Shown here piece by piece: positions 27,676 through 35,734 of a DNA stretch of 64,000 nucleotides. The notes under the pieces are model-generated. The model made no database searches and was not told where the DNA came from. It was given only the letters and a program-made list of their open reading frames with translations. Positions within the stretch are counted from its first letter, which is position 1. Every line of letters begins with the position of its first letter. The translations under genes and the position numbers were made by a program. This stretch comes from Bradyrhizobium sp. sBnM-33 (GTDB lineage Bacteria > Pseudomonadota > Alphaproteobacteria > Rhizobiales > Xanthobacteraceae): assembly GCF_032917945.1 (NCBI RefSeq), contig NZ_CP136624.1, forward strand, positions 4,154,001 through 4,218,000, in the 5' to 3' direction.

Positions 27676-27700
27676 GGAACGTCCTTTTCGCGAGCAAGTT
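27676..27700 (+). promoter_or_regulatory. EcfG-type (general stress) promoter candidate for the YciE-like gene
   Basis: GGAAC at 27676-27680 is followed after 16 bases by AGTT at 27697-27700, matching the alphaproteobacterial EcfG consensus GGAAC-N16-CGTT except for one base. The gene start is 88 bases downstream. The rest of the 27404-27787 gap has no supported gene. Confidence 0.45.
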
Positions 27701-27787
27701 AGCCTCCAATCAACATCGAACATGAAGCGCGCGCCCCGGCCAGCATGAGGCCTGCGCCAGCGTGTTCCCAAACGAAGGAGAACCGCA

Positions 27788-28294
27788 ATGGGACTGTTCA
27801 CCAAAGACATCAAGACGATGAACGACCTGTTCATCCACCAATTGCAGGATATCTACTATGCCGAGAAGCAACTCGTGAAAGCACTGCCAAAAATGGCCGA
27901 AAAAGCCACTGACAAGCAGCTCAAACAGGGCTTCTTGGGCCATCTAGATGAAACCAAGACGCATGTGCAGCGTCTCGAAGAGATATTCCGCATGCACGGC
28001 GCCGAGGTGAAGGCGGTCGATTGCCCAGCGATCGACGGCATCATCGAGGAAGCCGACGATGTCGCGGGCGAGATTGAGGACAAGGACGTGTTGGACGCGG
28101 CCCTCATCAACGCCGCCCAGGCTGCCGAGCACTATGAAATCACCCGTTACGGCAGCCTGATTGCCTGGGCGCGGCAACTCGGCCGCAGCGATTGCGCCAG
28201 CATCCTGCAGAAGACGCTCGACGAGGAAAAGATAGTCGACCAGAAGCTCACCTCGCTGGCGGAAGGCAAGGTCAACCTGCGAGCCGCAAGCTGA
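27788..28294 (+). CDS. YciE family (DUF892) ferritin-like protein
   Basis: The 168-residue all-helical protein matches YciE: KTMNDLFIHQLQDIYYAEKQLVKALPKMAE at the start, HLDETKTHVQRLEEIF, and QAAEHYEITRYGSLIAWA with Glu/His residues placed as in a ferritin-like di-iron four-helix bundle. GAAGGAGA lies before ATG 27788. Such proteins are induced in stationary phase and osmotic stress in many bacteria and are typical members of the EcfG regulon in Rhizobiales, which fits the promoter seen upstream. A perfect terminator hairpin follows. Confidence 0.9.
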   Translation: MGLFTKDIKTMNDLFIHQLQDIYYAEKQLVKALPKMAEKATDKQLKQGFLGHLDETKTHVQRLEEIFRMHGAEVKAVDCPAIDGIIEEADDVAGEIEDKDVLDAALINAAQAAEHYEITRYGSLIAWARQLGRSDCASILQKTLDEEKIVDQKLTSLAEGKVNLRAAS

Positions 28295-28314
28295 TTAGTC
28301 GCGCCATTGAGGCA

Positions 28315-28349
28315 AAACGCCGCGCGGGCGAGTAGCTCGCGCGGCGTTT
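28315..28349 (+). terminator. Terminator hairpin after the YciE-like gene
   Basis: AAACGCCGCGCG at 28315-28326 pairs perfectly with CGCGCGGCGTTT at 28338-28349 around an 11-base loop, 20 bases after the stop. The T run is only three bases, so it may work together with Rho or mainly stabilise the transcript. Confidence 0.6.
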
Positions 28350-28466
28350 CCGCGCCGGCATGCCTGGCATGCCAAAAAGCGTTTGTTTACCATCCGCGTA
28401 ACCGCGCCGCGGCGGTTACGCCAAATATACGAATAGGACTGCTGTTACAGGCCTTCGGGGGTCTGT

Positions 28467-30869
28467 ATGTATCGCGTCCTAACTTGCCTCACTTCCGAGC
28501 ATGACTGGCGCCTGGTCGTGCTTGCCGGTGCCATTTGCTGGCTCGCCAGCGCAGTCGCCATCAGCCTGTTTCATCGTGCCCGGGCCTCGCGCGGCCGTAC
28601 GCGCGCGATCTGGATCGGCCTCGACGCAGCGGTCGGCGGCTGCGGAATCTGGGCCACCCATTTCGTCGCGATGCTGGCCTACGATCCCGGCGCCGGAGCC
28701 GGATACAGCATTCCCGTTACGCTGTTGTCGCTGGTCTTCGCCATAGGCATCGTCGCCGTCGGTCTGTGCATTGCGCTGTCGAGCGCACGGTGGCCGGTGG
28801 TTGCGATTGGCGGCGCCGTGATTGGCGCCGGCGTCGCAGCGATGCACTACACCGGCATGGCGGCACTCGAGCTTCCGGCGTTCATTGTGTGGTCGCCCGG
28901 CATCGTTGTGGCCTCGATCGTGTTTGGCAGCGTGTTTGCGGCCATGGCGCTTCTTGTTGCCGCGCGTAGCGACAATCCCGCCCATACCGTGGGCGCCACA
29001 GGGCTGCTGACGGTTGCCATCGTTTCGCATCATTTCACGGCGATGGGCGCCGTCACGCTGATTCCCGACCCGACCCTCGGGACCGACGGGCTGTCGATTT
29101 CTCCGACCGCGCTTTCCTTCCTGACGGCGGTGGCAGCGTTCGCCATCCTCGGGCTATCGCTGCTGGCGGCCATGATCGACCGCCGCGCCAAGGGCGAGCT
29201 GCATCAGCAAAAAGTCCTGCTCGATACCGCGCTCGACAACATGTCGCAGGGACTTTGCATGTTCGATGCGGATGGTCGCATCCTGCTCAATAACCAACGC
29301 TACGCCGAAATGATGGACCGGACCGCCATGACTCTCCAGGGTCGTTTGCTGCTCGATGTCCTTCGGCAGCAGAAGGCGCTTGATCGATGGGATGGCGATC
29401 CCGATCAGTTCGTCGCCAACGTGATCGCTGCTGCCAAGGCCGGCAACAGCGTGACCAGAACGGTGAGCCGCAACGGACGTTCGCTCCGCGTCGTCGACCA
29501 GCCGATGAAGGGCGGCGGATGGGTCGCGACCTTCGAGGACATCACCGAATGGCAGGCTGCCCAGGAACAGATTTCCCACATGGCGCGCCATGACGCGCTG
29601 ACCAATCTGCCGAACCGGACGTTGTTCCGCGAGCAACTCGAGAAGGCGTTGCGGCTCGCCAAGCGCAGCGATCAGCTTGCGGTGCTCTGTCTCGACCTCG
29701 ACCACTTCAAGGATATCAACGATTCGCTCGGCCATCCGGTCGGCGATGCGCTCTTGAAAGAAGTCGCCCGCCGTCTCGGCGAATGCATCACCGAGAACGA
29801 CACAGTGGCGAGGCTGGGTGGGGACGAGTTCGTGATCGTGCAGTTCTGCAATGATTGCGACCCGTCCGCCGTTGCCCTGCTCGCCAGCCACGTGGTCGAG
29901 AAGGTTTCGGCGCCCTACGAAATCGCTGGTCACCAGCTCGTCATCGGGGTCAGCATCGGCATTTCGCTGGCGCCGGAGGACGGCAAGAATCCCGATGAAC
30001 TCCTCAAAAAGGCCGACCTCGCACTCTATCGCGCCAAGGAGGACGGCCGCGGCACCTACCGCTTCTTTGAGACCGGAATGGACGCCCGCGCGCAGGCAAG
30101 GCGGCTCTTGGAGCTCGACTTACGCGCGGCGCTGCAGCGCGGGGAATTCGAAGTTTACTACCAGCCGATCCGCGATATAGCCAAAGACGTCGTCGTTGGC
30201 TTCGAAGCCCTGGTGCGGTGGAATCACTCGCTGCGCGGCATGATCTCTCCGGCCAACTTCATTCCGCTGGCGGAGGAAACCGGCCTGATCGTGCCGATCG
30301 GCGACTGGGTGTTGCGTCGAGCCTGCATCGACGCGGCCCAGTGGTCGCAGGATGTCGGCGTCGCCGTCAATCTGTCGCCGGTGCAGTTCAAGAATCCCAG
30401 TCTGGTATCGACGGTGAAGGAGGCGCTGAAAGCCTCGGGTCTTCCGGCGCACCGGCTCGAGCTCGAGATCACGGAATCGGTGCTGCTGCAGAACAGCGAG
30501 GCGACGCTTTCGGTTCTGCACGAGCTTCGCGCCTTTGGCGTCCGGATTTCGCTCGACGACTTCGGAACCGGATATTCATCCCTGAGTTACCTGCGTAGCT
30601 TTCCGTTCGACAAGATCAAGATCGATCGCTCTTTCGTCACCGAACTGGCGACGCGCGATGATTCAATGGCGATCGTCCGCGCGGTGACCGGCCTCGGCAA
30701 GAGCCTGGGTATCGTCACCACGGCTGAAGGCGTCGAGACCGACGCGCAGTTCGACCTTTTGCGCCAGGAGGGCTGCACGCAGGCGCAAGGCTATCTGTTC
30801 AGTCCGCCGCGTCCCGCTTCCCAGGTGGAAACGATGCTGTCGAAGCCAAGGGCGCGGGTCGTCGCTTAG
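28467..30869 (+). CDS. MHYT-PAS-GGDEF-EAL protein (cyclic di-GMP turnover)
   Basis: The 800-residue protein opens with a seven-helix MHYT sensor: the three signature sites read WATHFVAMLAY, AAMHYTGMAALEL and SHHFTAMGAV, whose Met and His are thought to bind copper and sense O2, CO or NO. A PAS domain (LDTALDNMSQGLCMFDADGR) follows, then GGDEF with LGGDEF intact but TEND instead of the RxxD inhibitory site, and EAL with FEALVRW, LDDFGTGYSSL and IKIDRSF preserved. It is probably a bifunctional or phosphodiesterase enzyme at the inner membrane. ATG 28467 follows a GGGGGTCTGT stretch. Confidence 0.93.
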   Translation: MYRVLTCLTSEHDWRLVVLAGAICWLASAVAISLFHRARASRGRTRAIWIGLDAAVGGCGIWATHFVAMLAYDPGAGAGYSIPVTLLSLVFAIGIVAVGLCIALSSARWPVVAIGGAVIGAGVAAMHYTGMAALELPAFIVWSPGIVVASIVFGSVFAAMALLVAARSDNPAHTVGATGLLTVAIVSHHFTAMGAVTLIPDPTLGTDGLSISPTALSFLTAVAAFAILGLSLLAAMIDRRAKGELHQQKVLLDTALDNMSQGLCMFDADGRILLNNQRYAEMMDRTAMTLQGRLLLDVLRQQKALDRWDGDPDQFVANVIAAAKAGNSVTRTVSRNGRSLRVVDQPMKGGGWVATFEDITEWQAAQEQISHMARHDALTNLPNRTLFREQLEKALRLAKRSDQLAVLCLDLDHFKDINDSLGHPVGDALLKEVARRLGECITENDTVARLGGDEFVIVQFCNDCDPSAVALLASHVVEKVSAPYEIAGHQLVIGVSIGISLAPEDGKNPDELLKKADLALYRAKEDGRGTYRFFETGMDARAQARRLLELDLRAALQRGEFEVYYQPIRDIAKDVVVGFEALVRWNHSLRGMISPANFIPLAEETGLIVPIGDWVLRRACIDAAQWSQDVGVAVNLSPVQFKNPSLVSTVKEALKASGLPAHRLELEITESVLLQNSEATLSVLHELRAFGVRISLDDFGTGYSSLSYLRSFPFDKIKIDRSFVTELATRDDSMAIVRAVTGLGKSLGIVTTAEGVETDAQFDLLRQEGCTQAQGYLFSPPRPASQVETMLSKPRARVVA

Positions 30870-30888
30870 TTTCTCAAGTCTTGTTTCT

Positions 30889-31323
30889 TTAAGCCTTGCG
30901 CAACGCGAAATGCGCGCCGCAGAATGCCATCACGGCGCCGAGGCATAAGGCCGCAAGGCCGGCGAGCACGCCAGATACGGTCGGGACCGGGCTCGGCGCG
31001 GAGGCGGCTTGTCCGGCGCCGGCAAGGATCAGCACACCGACTGCGATCAGGAACTGTCGCATCCGCTGCGGAATTTGGCCCGCGGCCGCGCTGTGCATGA
31101 GGTTGGCGGTAAAATAGCCGCCGGAAAAGCCCACGGTCGCGATCAGCCACCACGCGATTGCCGCGCCCGCGGGCATGAATTCGCTTGTATCTGTTCGCCA
31201 CAAGCCGCCGAGATCGAGCCCGTAGCCTGCGCCCAGCATGTGCACGGCCAACGCCAGCAGCACTCCGGAAACGATCGCGCCGGCCAGGATCAGGCGACGC
31301 GGAAAATAAGTCGTATCGGCCAT
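30889..31323 (-). CDS. Small four-helix membrane protein, unknown function
   Basis: The 144-residue protein from ATG 31323 has four hydrophobic helices, the third and fourth separated by a short Ser/Pro loop, and a WLIATVGFSGGYFTANL segment. I recognise no family. The frame is open further upstream, but those codons would overlap the divergent gene's promoter region. Its stop lies 20 bases past the convergent MHYT gene. Confidence 0.55.
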   Translation of the reverse strand: MADTTYFPRRLILAGAIVSGVLLALAVHMLGAGYGLDLGGLWRTDTSEFMPAGAAIAWWLIATVGFSGGYFTANLMHSAAAGQIPQRMRQFLIAVGVLILAGAGQAASAPSPVPTVSGVLAGLAALCLGAVMAFCGAHFALRKA

Positions 31324-31387
31324 GGCCCGCTTGTAAGGTAAAGCCGGCTCGCCGCGCAACTGGCAGCGCTCACGCCACAACGGGATT

Positions 31388-32023
31388 TTGAACTTGTCCA
31401 CCTCACTACCGCAACAGGCCGCGACAGCAGGGGAGGGAGCGACCGGGACCCGCTACGTTTACAAGGCATCGCTGGTCGGGGCAGCGCATGAGTTCGAACT
31501 GACGGACGAAGGGCTGTCGTGGCAGGCGCGGGGAAGGTCCGGGATCTGGCCGTATGCCGATATCGCTGCGGTGCGTCTGTCCTATCGGCCGGCGTCGATG
31601 CAGTCGCGCCGCTATCGCGCCGACATCGAACACAAGAGCGGTCAGCGCATCACGGCTTACTCGACGAGTTGGCACACCGTCGTGTTAATGACGCCGCAGG
31701 ACCGCGATTACCGGGCCTTCATCGAGCAATTGCATGTGCGTCTGAAGGCGGCAGGGAGCAGCGCTGCGCTGATCGGCGGCATCGGGCCGGTAATCTATGC
31801 CACCGGCTGCCTGCTGCTGGCGCTGGTCGCGATCGCGATCGCAGGATTGCTCGCGCGCGCCGTCGCTACGGGTGAGTTCGCGGGCGCCTTGTTCCTGGTC
31901 GGGTTCGCCGCCCTGTTCGGATGGCAGATGGGCGGCTTCATCTGGCGCAACAAGCCGCGGCTTTACACGTTCGATGAGCTGCCCGAGACCTTGCTCCCGC
32001 CGCCACGCAATCCGGCGAAATGA
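31388..32023 (+). CDS. Membrane protein with N-terminal PH-like soluble domain, unknown function
   Basis: About 115 soluble residues come first, with a strand-rich pattern (YKASLVGAAHEFELTDEGL, IWPYADIAAVRLSYRP) that resembles bacterial PH-like domains. Two membrane helices follow (about 134-156 and 164-182), then a short tail. No ATG opens the frame; TTG 31388 or TTG 31394 are the only near-terminal starts, so the beginning is uncertain. It is divergent from the small four-helix protein. Confidence 0.55.
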   Translation: MNLSTSLPQQAATAGEGATGTRYVYKASLVGAAHEFELTDEGLSWQARGRSGIWPYADIAAVRLSYRPASMQSRRYRADIEHKSGQRITAYSTSWHTVVLMTPQDRDYRAFIEQLHVRLKAAGSSAALIGGIGPVIYATGCLLLALVAIAIAGLLARAVATGEFAGALFLVGFAALFGWQMGGFIWRNKPRLYTFDELPETLLPPPRNPAK

Positions 32024-32093
32024 AATGTGACTTCGCCGGACGCGTGACGCGCGGCATCATGATCGGACCGTTTTCGCTATTAGATGAACTGCC

Positions 32094-32702
32094 GTGACAG
32101 ATCGAAGTAGGCGATCGCCAACCGAGGCCGAGATTGCCGCGATCAACGCGCGGCATTTGATCGAGACGCCGTTACGGCCGGCCGATCTGCTGTTCATATT
32201 CGGAACGCGCGAGGACGTCGAGGAGCGTGTCGATGAAGCCTGCAAGCTGTGGCGCGACGGATATTTTCGCTGGGCGATCGTGAGCGGCGGCGTGACGCCG
32301 GGATCGGATCTGTCGGAATGCGAGATCATCGCGGGTGCAATGATCGCGCGGGGCGTTCCGGCCGACATCATCCTGAGAGAGGATCGCGCGATGAACACCG
32401 GCGAGAACGTGATCTTTTCGCTGCCGATCATCGATGCTGCGCTCGGCCTCGCCAACATCGGCAGCGTGATCTGTCTCGGCAATACCTGGACGGCGCGCCG
32501 CTATCCGATGACGCTGCACCGGCACTGGCCGGAAGTGGAGAAGATGCTGGTCATGGTCGACAGTTTCAGGACGCCGCGGCCGCTCTGGCACACCGACGCC
32601 GAATTCAGCCGCCGCGTGCTCAACGAATGGGACAAGATCGAGCCGTACAAGGCGAGGGGCTTTATCGCGGAGTGGCCGGCGCGCGAAACGTGCGATCGAT
32701 AG
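32094..32702 (+). CDS. YdcF family (DUF218) protein
   Basis: The 202-residue protein has the DUF218/YdcF Rossmann-like pattern: ADLLFIFGTRED at the first strand, AIVSGGVTPGSDLSECE, a REDRAMNTGENV segment and GNTWTARRYPMTLHR. E. coli YdcF binds S-adenosylmethionine and relatives act in envelope processes. There is no signal or membrane helix, so this one is probably cytosolic. It starts at GTG 32094; no strong ribosome site is visible. Confidence 0.8.
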   Translation: MTDRSRRSPTEAEIAAINARHLIETPLRPADLLFIFGTREDVEERVDEACKLWRDGYFRWAIVSGGVTPGSDLSECEIIAGAMIARGVPADIILREDRAMNTGENVIFSLPIIDAALGLANIGSVICLGNTWTARRYPMTLHRHWPEVEKMLVMVDSFRTPRPLWHTDAEFSRRVLNEWDKIEPYKARGFIAEWPARETCDR

Positions 32703-32704
32703 CG

Positions 32705-34045
32705 CTACTCGGTCGTATCGACGTCTTCTTTCGCCGTCAGCATTCCGGACAACGTTCGCAGCGCCAGATCGAGTTGTTCAGTGCTGGGGGCGCCGAGCGC
32801 CAGGCGGACGGCGTTGGGGGCGTGGCCTGGACTTACGGCGAAGGTGGTCGACGGGGTCAATGCGATGTCGCGCCGGGCCGCGGCCGCGACGAATGTCTGC
32901 GAGCGCCAGTGCTGGGGCAAGGTCAACCAGAGATGATAGGATTTGATGTTGGCTTGAACTTCGAAGCCAGCGAGGTATTTGGCCGCCATCTGCTGGCGCC
33001 GTGCCGCATCGATCCGTTTCAGGCGTGACAGCTCGGCAACGGTGCCGTCTGCCATCAACCGCTGTCCGGCCGCAAACGCAAATCCCGAAGCTGTCCACCC
33101 GCCCGACCGAACCGCGGACATGACGCGTTCGCGCAGCCGCGGCGGCGAAACGATAAAGCCGAGGGCAAGGCCGGGCGCCACCTTCTTCGACAGGCTGTCG
33201 AGCGTGATGCAGCTCTCCGGCGCGAGCGCGGCCATCGGCGTCTCTTCATCAAGAAAGCCGTAGACCGTATCCTCGATGACGGTGAGGCCGAGCTTCTCGA
33301 TCACGCGCAGCAAATCGGCGCGGCGCGCCGGAGGCATGGTCATGCCGAGCGGATTTTGAATCGTCGGCTGAACGTACAGCGCCGACAAATGCGCTTCGCG
33401 GTGAGCCTTCTGCACCGCGTCCGGGCGAACGCCGTTCTCGTCCATCGCAAGCGGCACCAGCGTCACGCCAAGCCTGACGGCGATGTCCTTGATGAACGGA
33501 TAGGTCAGCGCCTCGACGCCGCAGCGGCCGCCGCTCGGCACCACCGCTGCAAGGGCGGCGGCGATGCATTGCCTGCCGTTCGCGGTAAAGACGAGTTGAT
33601 CGGGAGCCGGAGACCAGTCTTCGCGGGAAAGAAACTCGGCGGAGATGGTCCGCGCCGCCAATGTGCCTGTCGTGGTCGAGTGCCGCAACGCGAGATCAAG
33701 CATTTCGGGGCGTTCCAGCCCTGCAAGGCTTCTCGCGATCATCGCCGATTGCGTCGGCAGTATCGGATAGTTCACTTCCAGATCGATGCGCGCGCCGCGC
33801 GGCTCTGCCGGCATGGCGATACCGCGGCGCGTCTCGCCAGACACGAACGTGCCGCGTCCGACTTCACCGACCACGAGGCCGCGGCGCAGGAGCTCGGTAT
33901 AGACGCGGCTCGCGGTCGAAACCGCGATCTTGCGCTGATAGGCGAAGCTGCGCTGCGGCGGCAGGCGATCGCCCGGCTTGAGCGCGCCGTTGGCGATCTC
34001 GGCGGCGACGGTATCGGCAAGCTTCAAATACTCGAACTTCGACAT
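32705..34045 (-). CDS. MocR-type regulator (GntR winged helix fused to aminotransferase domain)
   Basis: An N-terminal GntR winged helix (about residues 5-75, KPGDRLPPQRSFAYQRKIAVSTASRVYTEL) is joined to a fold-type I aminotransferase domain with the PLP-site sequences QPTIQNPLG, IEDTVYGFL and the lysine in DSLSKKVAPGLALGF. The 446 residues are the usual MocR length. ATG 34045 begins immediately beside an array of TTGCACYGAGA motifs. MocR proteins use PLP or a PLP-amino acid adduct as effector and often regulate amino-compound transport or metabolism, and themselves. The divergent DUF1127 gene is a candidate target. Confidence 0.9.
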   Translation of the reverse strand: MSKFEYLKLADTVAAEIANGALKPGDRLPPQRSFAYQRKIAVSTASRVYTELLRRGLVVGEVGRGTFVSGETRRGIAMPAEPRGARIDLEVNYPILPTQSAMIARSLAGLERPEMLDLALRHSTTTGTLAARTISAEFLSREDWSPAPDQLVFTANGRQCIAAALAAVVPSGGRCGVEALTYPFIKDIAVRLGVTLVPLAMDENGVRPDAVQKAHREAHLSALYVQPTIQNPLGMTMPPARRADLLRVIEKLGLTVIEDTVYGFLDEETPMAALAPESCITLDSLSKKVAPGLALGFIVSPPRLRERVMSAVRSGGWTASGFAFAAGQRLMADGTVAELSRLKRIDAARRQQMAAKYLAGFEVQANIKSYHLWLTLPQHWRSQTFVAAAARRDIALTPSTTFAVSPGHAPNAVRLALGAPSTEQLDLALRTLSGMLTAKEDVDTTE

Positions 34046-34046
34046 T

Positions 34047-34162
34047 ATTGCACCGAGAGCAATGTTTTCCTTGCACCGAGAAATGTATCGGATCATTTTA
34101 AACCCATCAAGCCCATGATTGCACTGAGAGGGGTGCAAGCAATCAGAACTCAATAGGTGCAA
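34047..34162. promoter_or_regulatory. Array of candidate MocR operators (TTGCAC boxes)
   Basis: TTGCACCGAGA occurs at 34048-34058 and 34071-34081, and TTGCACTGAGA at 34119-34129. The first lies within ATTGC-N7-GCAAT (34047-34063), the third within TTGCAC-N8-GTGCAA (34119-34138), and a further GGTGCAA is at 34156-34162. Mixed direct and inverted boxes are typical of MocR/GntR targets. The array covers the promoter region shared by the regulator and the divergent DUF1127 gene. Confidence 0.55.
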
Positions 34163-34224
34163 ACGCTCGGACGGCGTTTGCGTCGGCGGCAGCGCTATGC
34201 CGCGCGAAAGCAAGGAGAAGAACG

Positions 34225-34461
34225 ATGACGACGATATCCCAGACGGCAGGTCAGCCTGTTTCACGGAAGGGCCCGGTCGGATTTTTCGGCCTGCTCGGAC
34301 GCTGGGTGAACGGCGTCGTCACTTATTTTGCGCATCGCGAAGCCATCAAAACGCTGAGTGAACTGGACGACCGCGCGCTCCGCGACATCGGTGTCGAGCG
34401 TAGCCAGATCGAGGTGGCCGTGCGCGGCATGATCGATCCAATGTACGGGCGGATGATGTGA
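34225..34461 (+). CDS. DUF1127 small protein
   Basis: The 78-residue protein carries the DUF1127 core near its C-terminus: REAIKTLSELDDRALRDIGV followed by RSQIEVAVRG. AAGGAG stands eight bases before ATG 34225. In alphaproteobacteria, DUF1127 proteins affect RNA turnover and metabolism in response to stress and phosphate or nitrogen state. Its position divergent from a MocR gene with operator-like boxes between them suggests control by that regulator. Confidence 0.85.
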   Translation: MTTISQTAGQPVSRKGPVGFFGLLGRWVNGVVTYFAHREAIKTLSELDDRALRDIGVERSQIEVAVRGMIDPMYGRMM

Positions 34462-34501
34462 GGCGCATTCGGCGTCGCCGTTCGGCGGCGCCTTTACCCT
34501 T

Positions 34502-34927
34502 TCAGTGCCGGACCACCAGCACCGAGCACTTGGCATAGCGCACCACATGACCGGCATTGGAGCCGAGAAAGTAGGTCCGCATCGCCGGCCGGTGCGAGGT
34601 CATCACGATCAGGTCGGCCTTGATCGCTGCTGCCTCTTCGAGGATCTCGTGATAGATGCCGCCTTTCCGCACTGCGGTGGAAATGCGCGGCGCCTCGATG
34701 CCGGATTCCTGCGCTACGATCGCGAGCGCTTCCTCCGAGGTCGCGCGCTGCTGGGCGTCGAAATCGGCCGGCACGTATTCCGCCAGCATCACCGGCGTCA
34801 TCGGCAACACATTGAGCAATCGTACCGAGCCGCTCCAGGTTTGCGACAGCGTTGCAGCGGTCGCGATCGCGGGCTTTGCCAGATCGGTATCAGCCAGATC
34901 GATCGGCACGAGAATCGACTTGAACAT
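34502..34927 (-). CDS. Universal stress protein, UspA family
   Basis: The 141-residue single-domain protein begins FKSILVPIDLADTDLAKPAI and ends with DLIVMTSHRPAMRTYFLGSN and VVRYAKCSVLVVR, the usual Usp frame. The GSNAGHVV loop deviates slightly from the G-x2-G-x9-G(S/T) ATP motif, so nucleotide binding is uncertain. GGGAGG precedes ATG 34927. It would act in the cytosol during growth arrest or stress. The upstream gap carries a degenerate rhizobial repeat. Confidence 0.88.
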   Translation of the reverse strand: MFKSILVPIDLADTDLAKPAIATAATLSQTWSGSVRLLNVLPMTPVMLAEYVPADFDAQQRATSEEALAIVAQESGIEAPRISTAVRKGGIYHEILEEAAAIKADLIVMTSHRPAMRTYFLGSNAGHVVRYAKCSVLVVRH

Positions 34928-34951
34928 CTGAGCCTCCCGCTGCAGCCGGTC

Positions 34952-35046
34952 CGGTTCTGATTTGTCAGGACCCGACCACAGCCCTTTGTTTTGATGGGTT
35001 TTCTTTTACGCGAACTTGTTCTTAATTCGCTCGAAAACCGCATCAT
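34952..35046. repeat. Degenerate copy of the 24162-24264 repeat
   Basis: CGGTTCTGATTTGTCAGGAC at 34952 and TTTTGATGGGTTTTCTTTTACGCGAAC, then TTCGCTCGAAAACCG, follow the order of the repeat at 24162-24264 with many substitutions; the perfect palindrome is lost. It lies between the UspA start and the SixA-like stop. Confidence 0.55.
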
Positions 35047-35085
35047 GGCGAGTTTAGCACGGGAGAGCCTGGATGTCCGCGCGCC

Positions 35086-35640
35086 TCAATCGTCCAGCGC
35101 CTGCTTCAGCAATTTCGGACTGGTGAAGCGCACGAGCTTGCCGCGGCGGAATGCCACCTCGCTCCAGTCCTCGGTGGCAAAGTCGAGGATCGCCAGTCCC
35201 GCGGTCGGCAGATTGTGCTCCAGTGCCTTCTTCGCCGCCGCGTCGCCGCTGCCGGCGAGCATCAGCGCCAGCTCATGCATGCCGGGATTGTGGCCGATCA
35301 GCATCAGGCGTGCAGGGTCGGAGACCTCGGCCATGCGGATAATCCGCAGGAGCTGCGTCGGCTCGGCGCCGTAGAGTTCGTCGAGCAGTTCGACCTGCGG
35401 CCGCTGCGGCCGTTCCCGCAGTGCATCCTTCATCGCGTCGCGTGCGATTTCCCAGGTCTGTTGCGCCCGCACTGCGGTCGAAACCAGAACGGCGTCGGGA
35501 AAGGGCGGATGCCGGCCGATCCAGGTTCCGATCGCGGCGGCGTCCAACCGGCCGCGCTCGTCGAGACGGCGGTCCTGGTCATGGCCCGAGGGCGCGTCGT
35601 GTTCGGTCTTGGCGTGACGCAGCAGCATCAAACGGCGCAT
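35086..35640 (-). CDS. SixA-type histidine phosphatase
   Basis: The 184-residue protein has the phosphohistidine signature RHAKTEHDAPSGHDQDRRL near the start, with His in LLRHAKTE as the nucleophile, and the second His in LIGHNPGMHEL. This is the SixA branch of the histidine phosphatase superfamily; SixA in E. coli dephosphorylates PTS-Ntr proteins. It is cytosolic and of normal length. A target cannot be identified from the neighbours. Confidence 0.85.
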   Translation of the reverse strand: MRRLMLLRHAKTEHDAPSGHDQDRRLDERGRLDAAAIGTWIGRHPPFPDAVLVSTAVRAQQTWEIARDAMKDALRERPQRPQVELLDELYGAEPTQLLRIIRMAEVSDPARLMLIGHNPGMHELALMLAGSGDAAAKKALEHNLPTAGLAILDFATEDWSEVAFRRGKLVRFTSPKLLKQALDD

Positions 35641-35734
35641 GGGCGCGATCTCGATTCGGTCTTAGTCCGGACTAATCTACAAGCTCATGTCTGGGACGAG
35701 GTGACAAGCGCTGCAGCCGCCCGTAAGAAACGCC

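Noticed and set aside
27511..27748. Two overlapping 63-70 codon plus-strand frames before the YciE-like gene
   Set aside because: They overlap the EcfG-like promoter, are rich in Arg and Ser, and have no ribosome sites.
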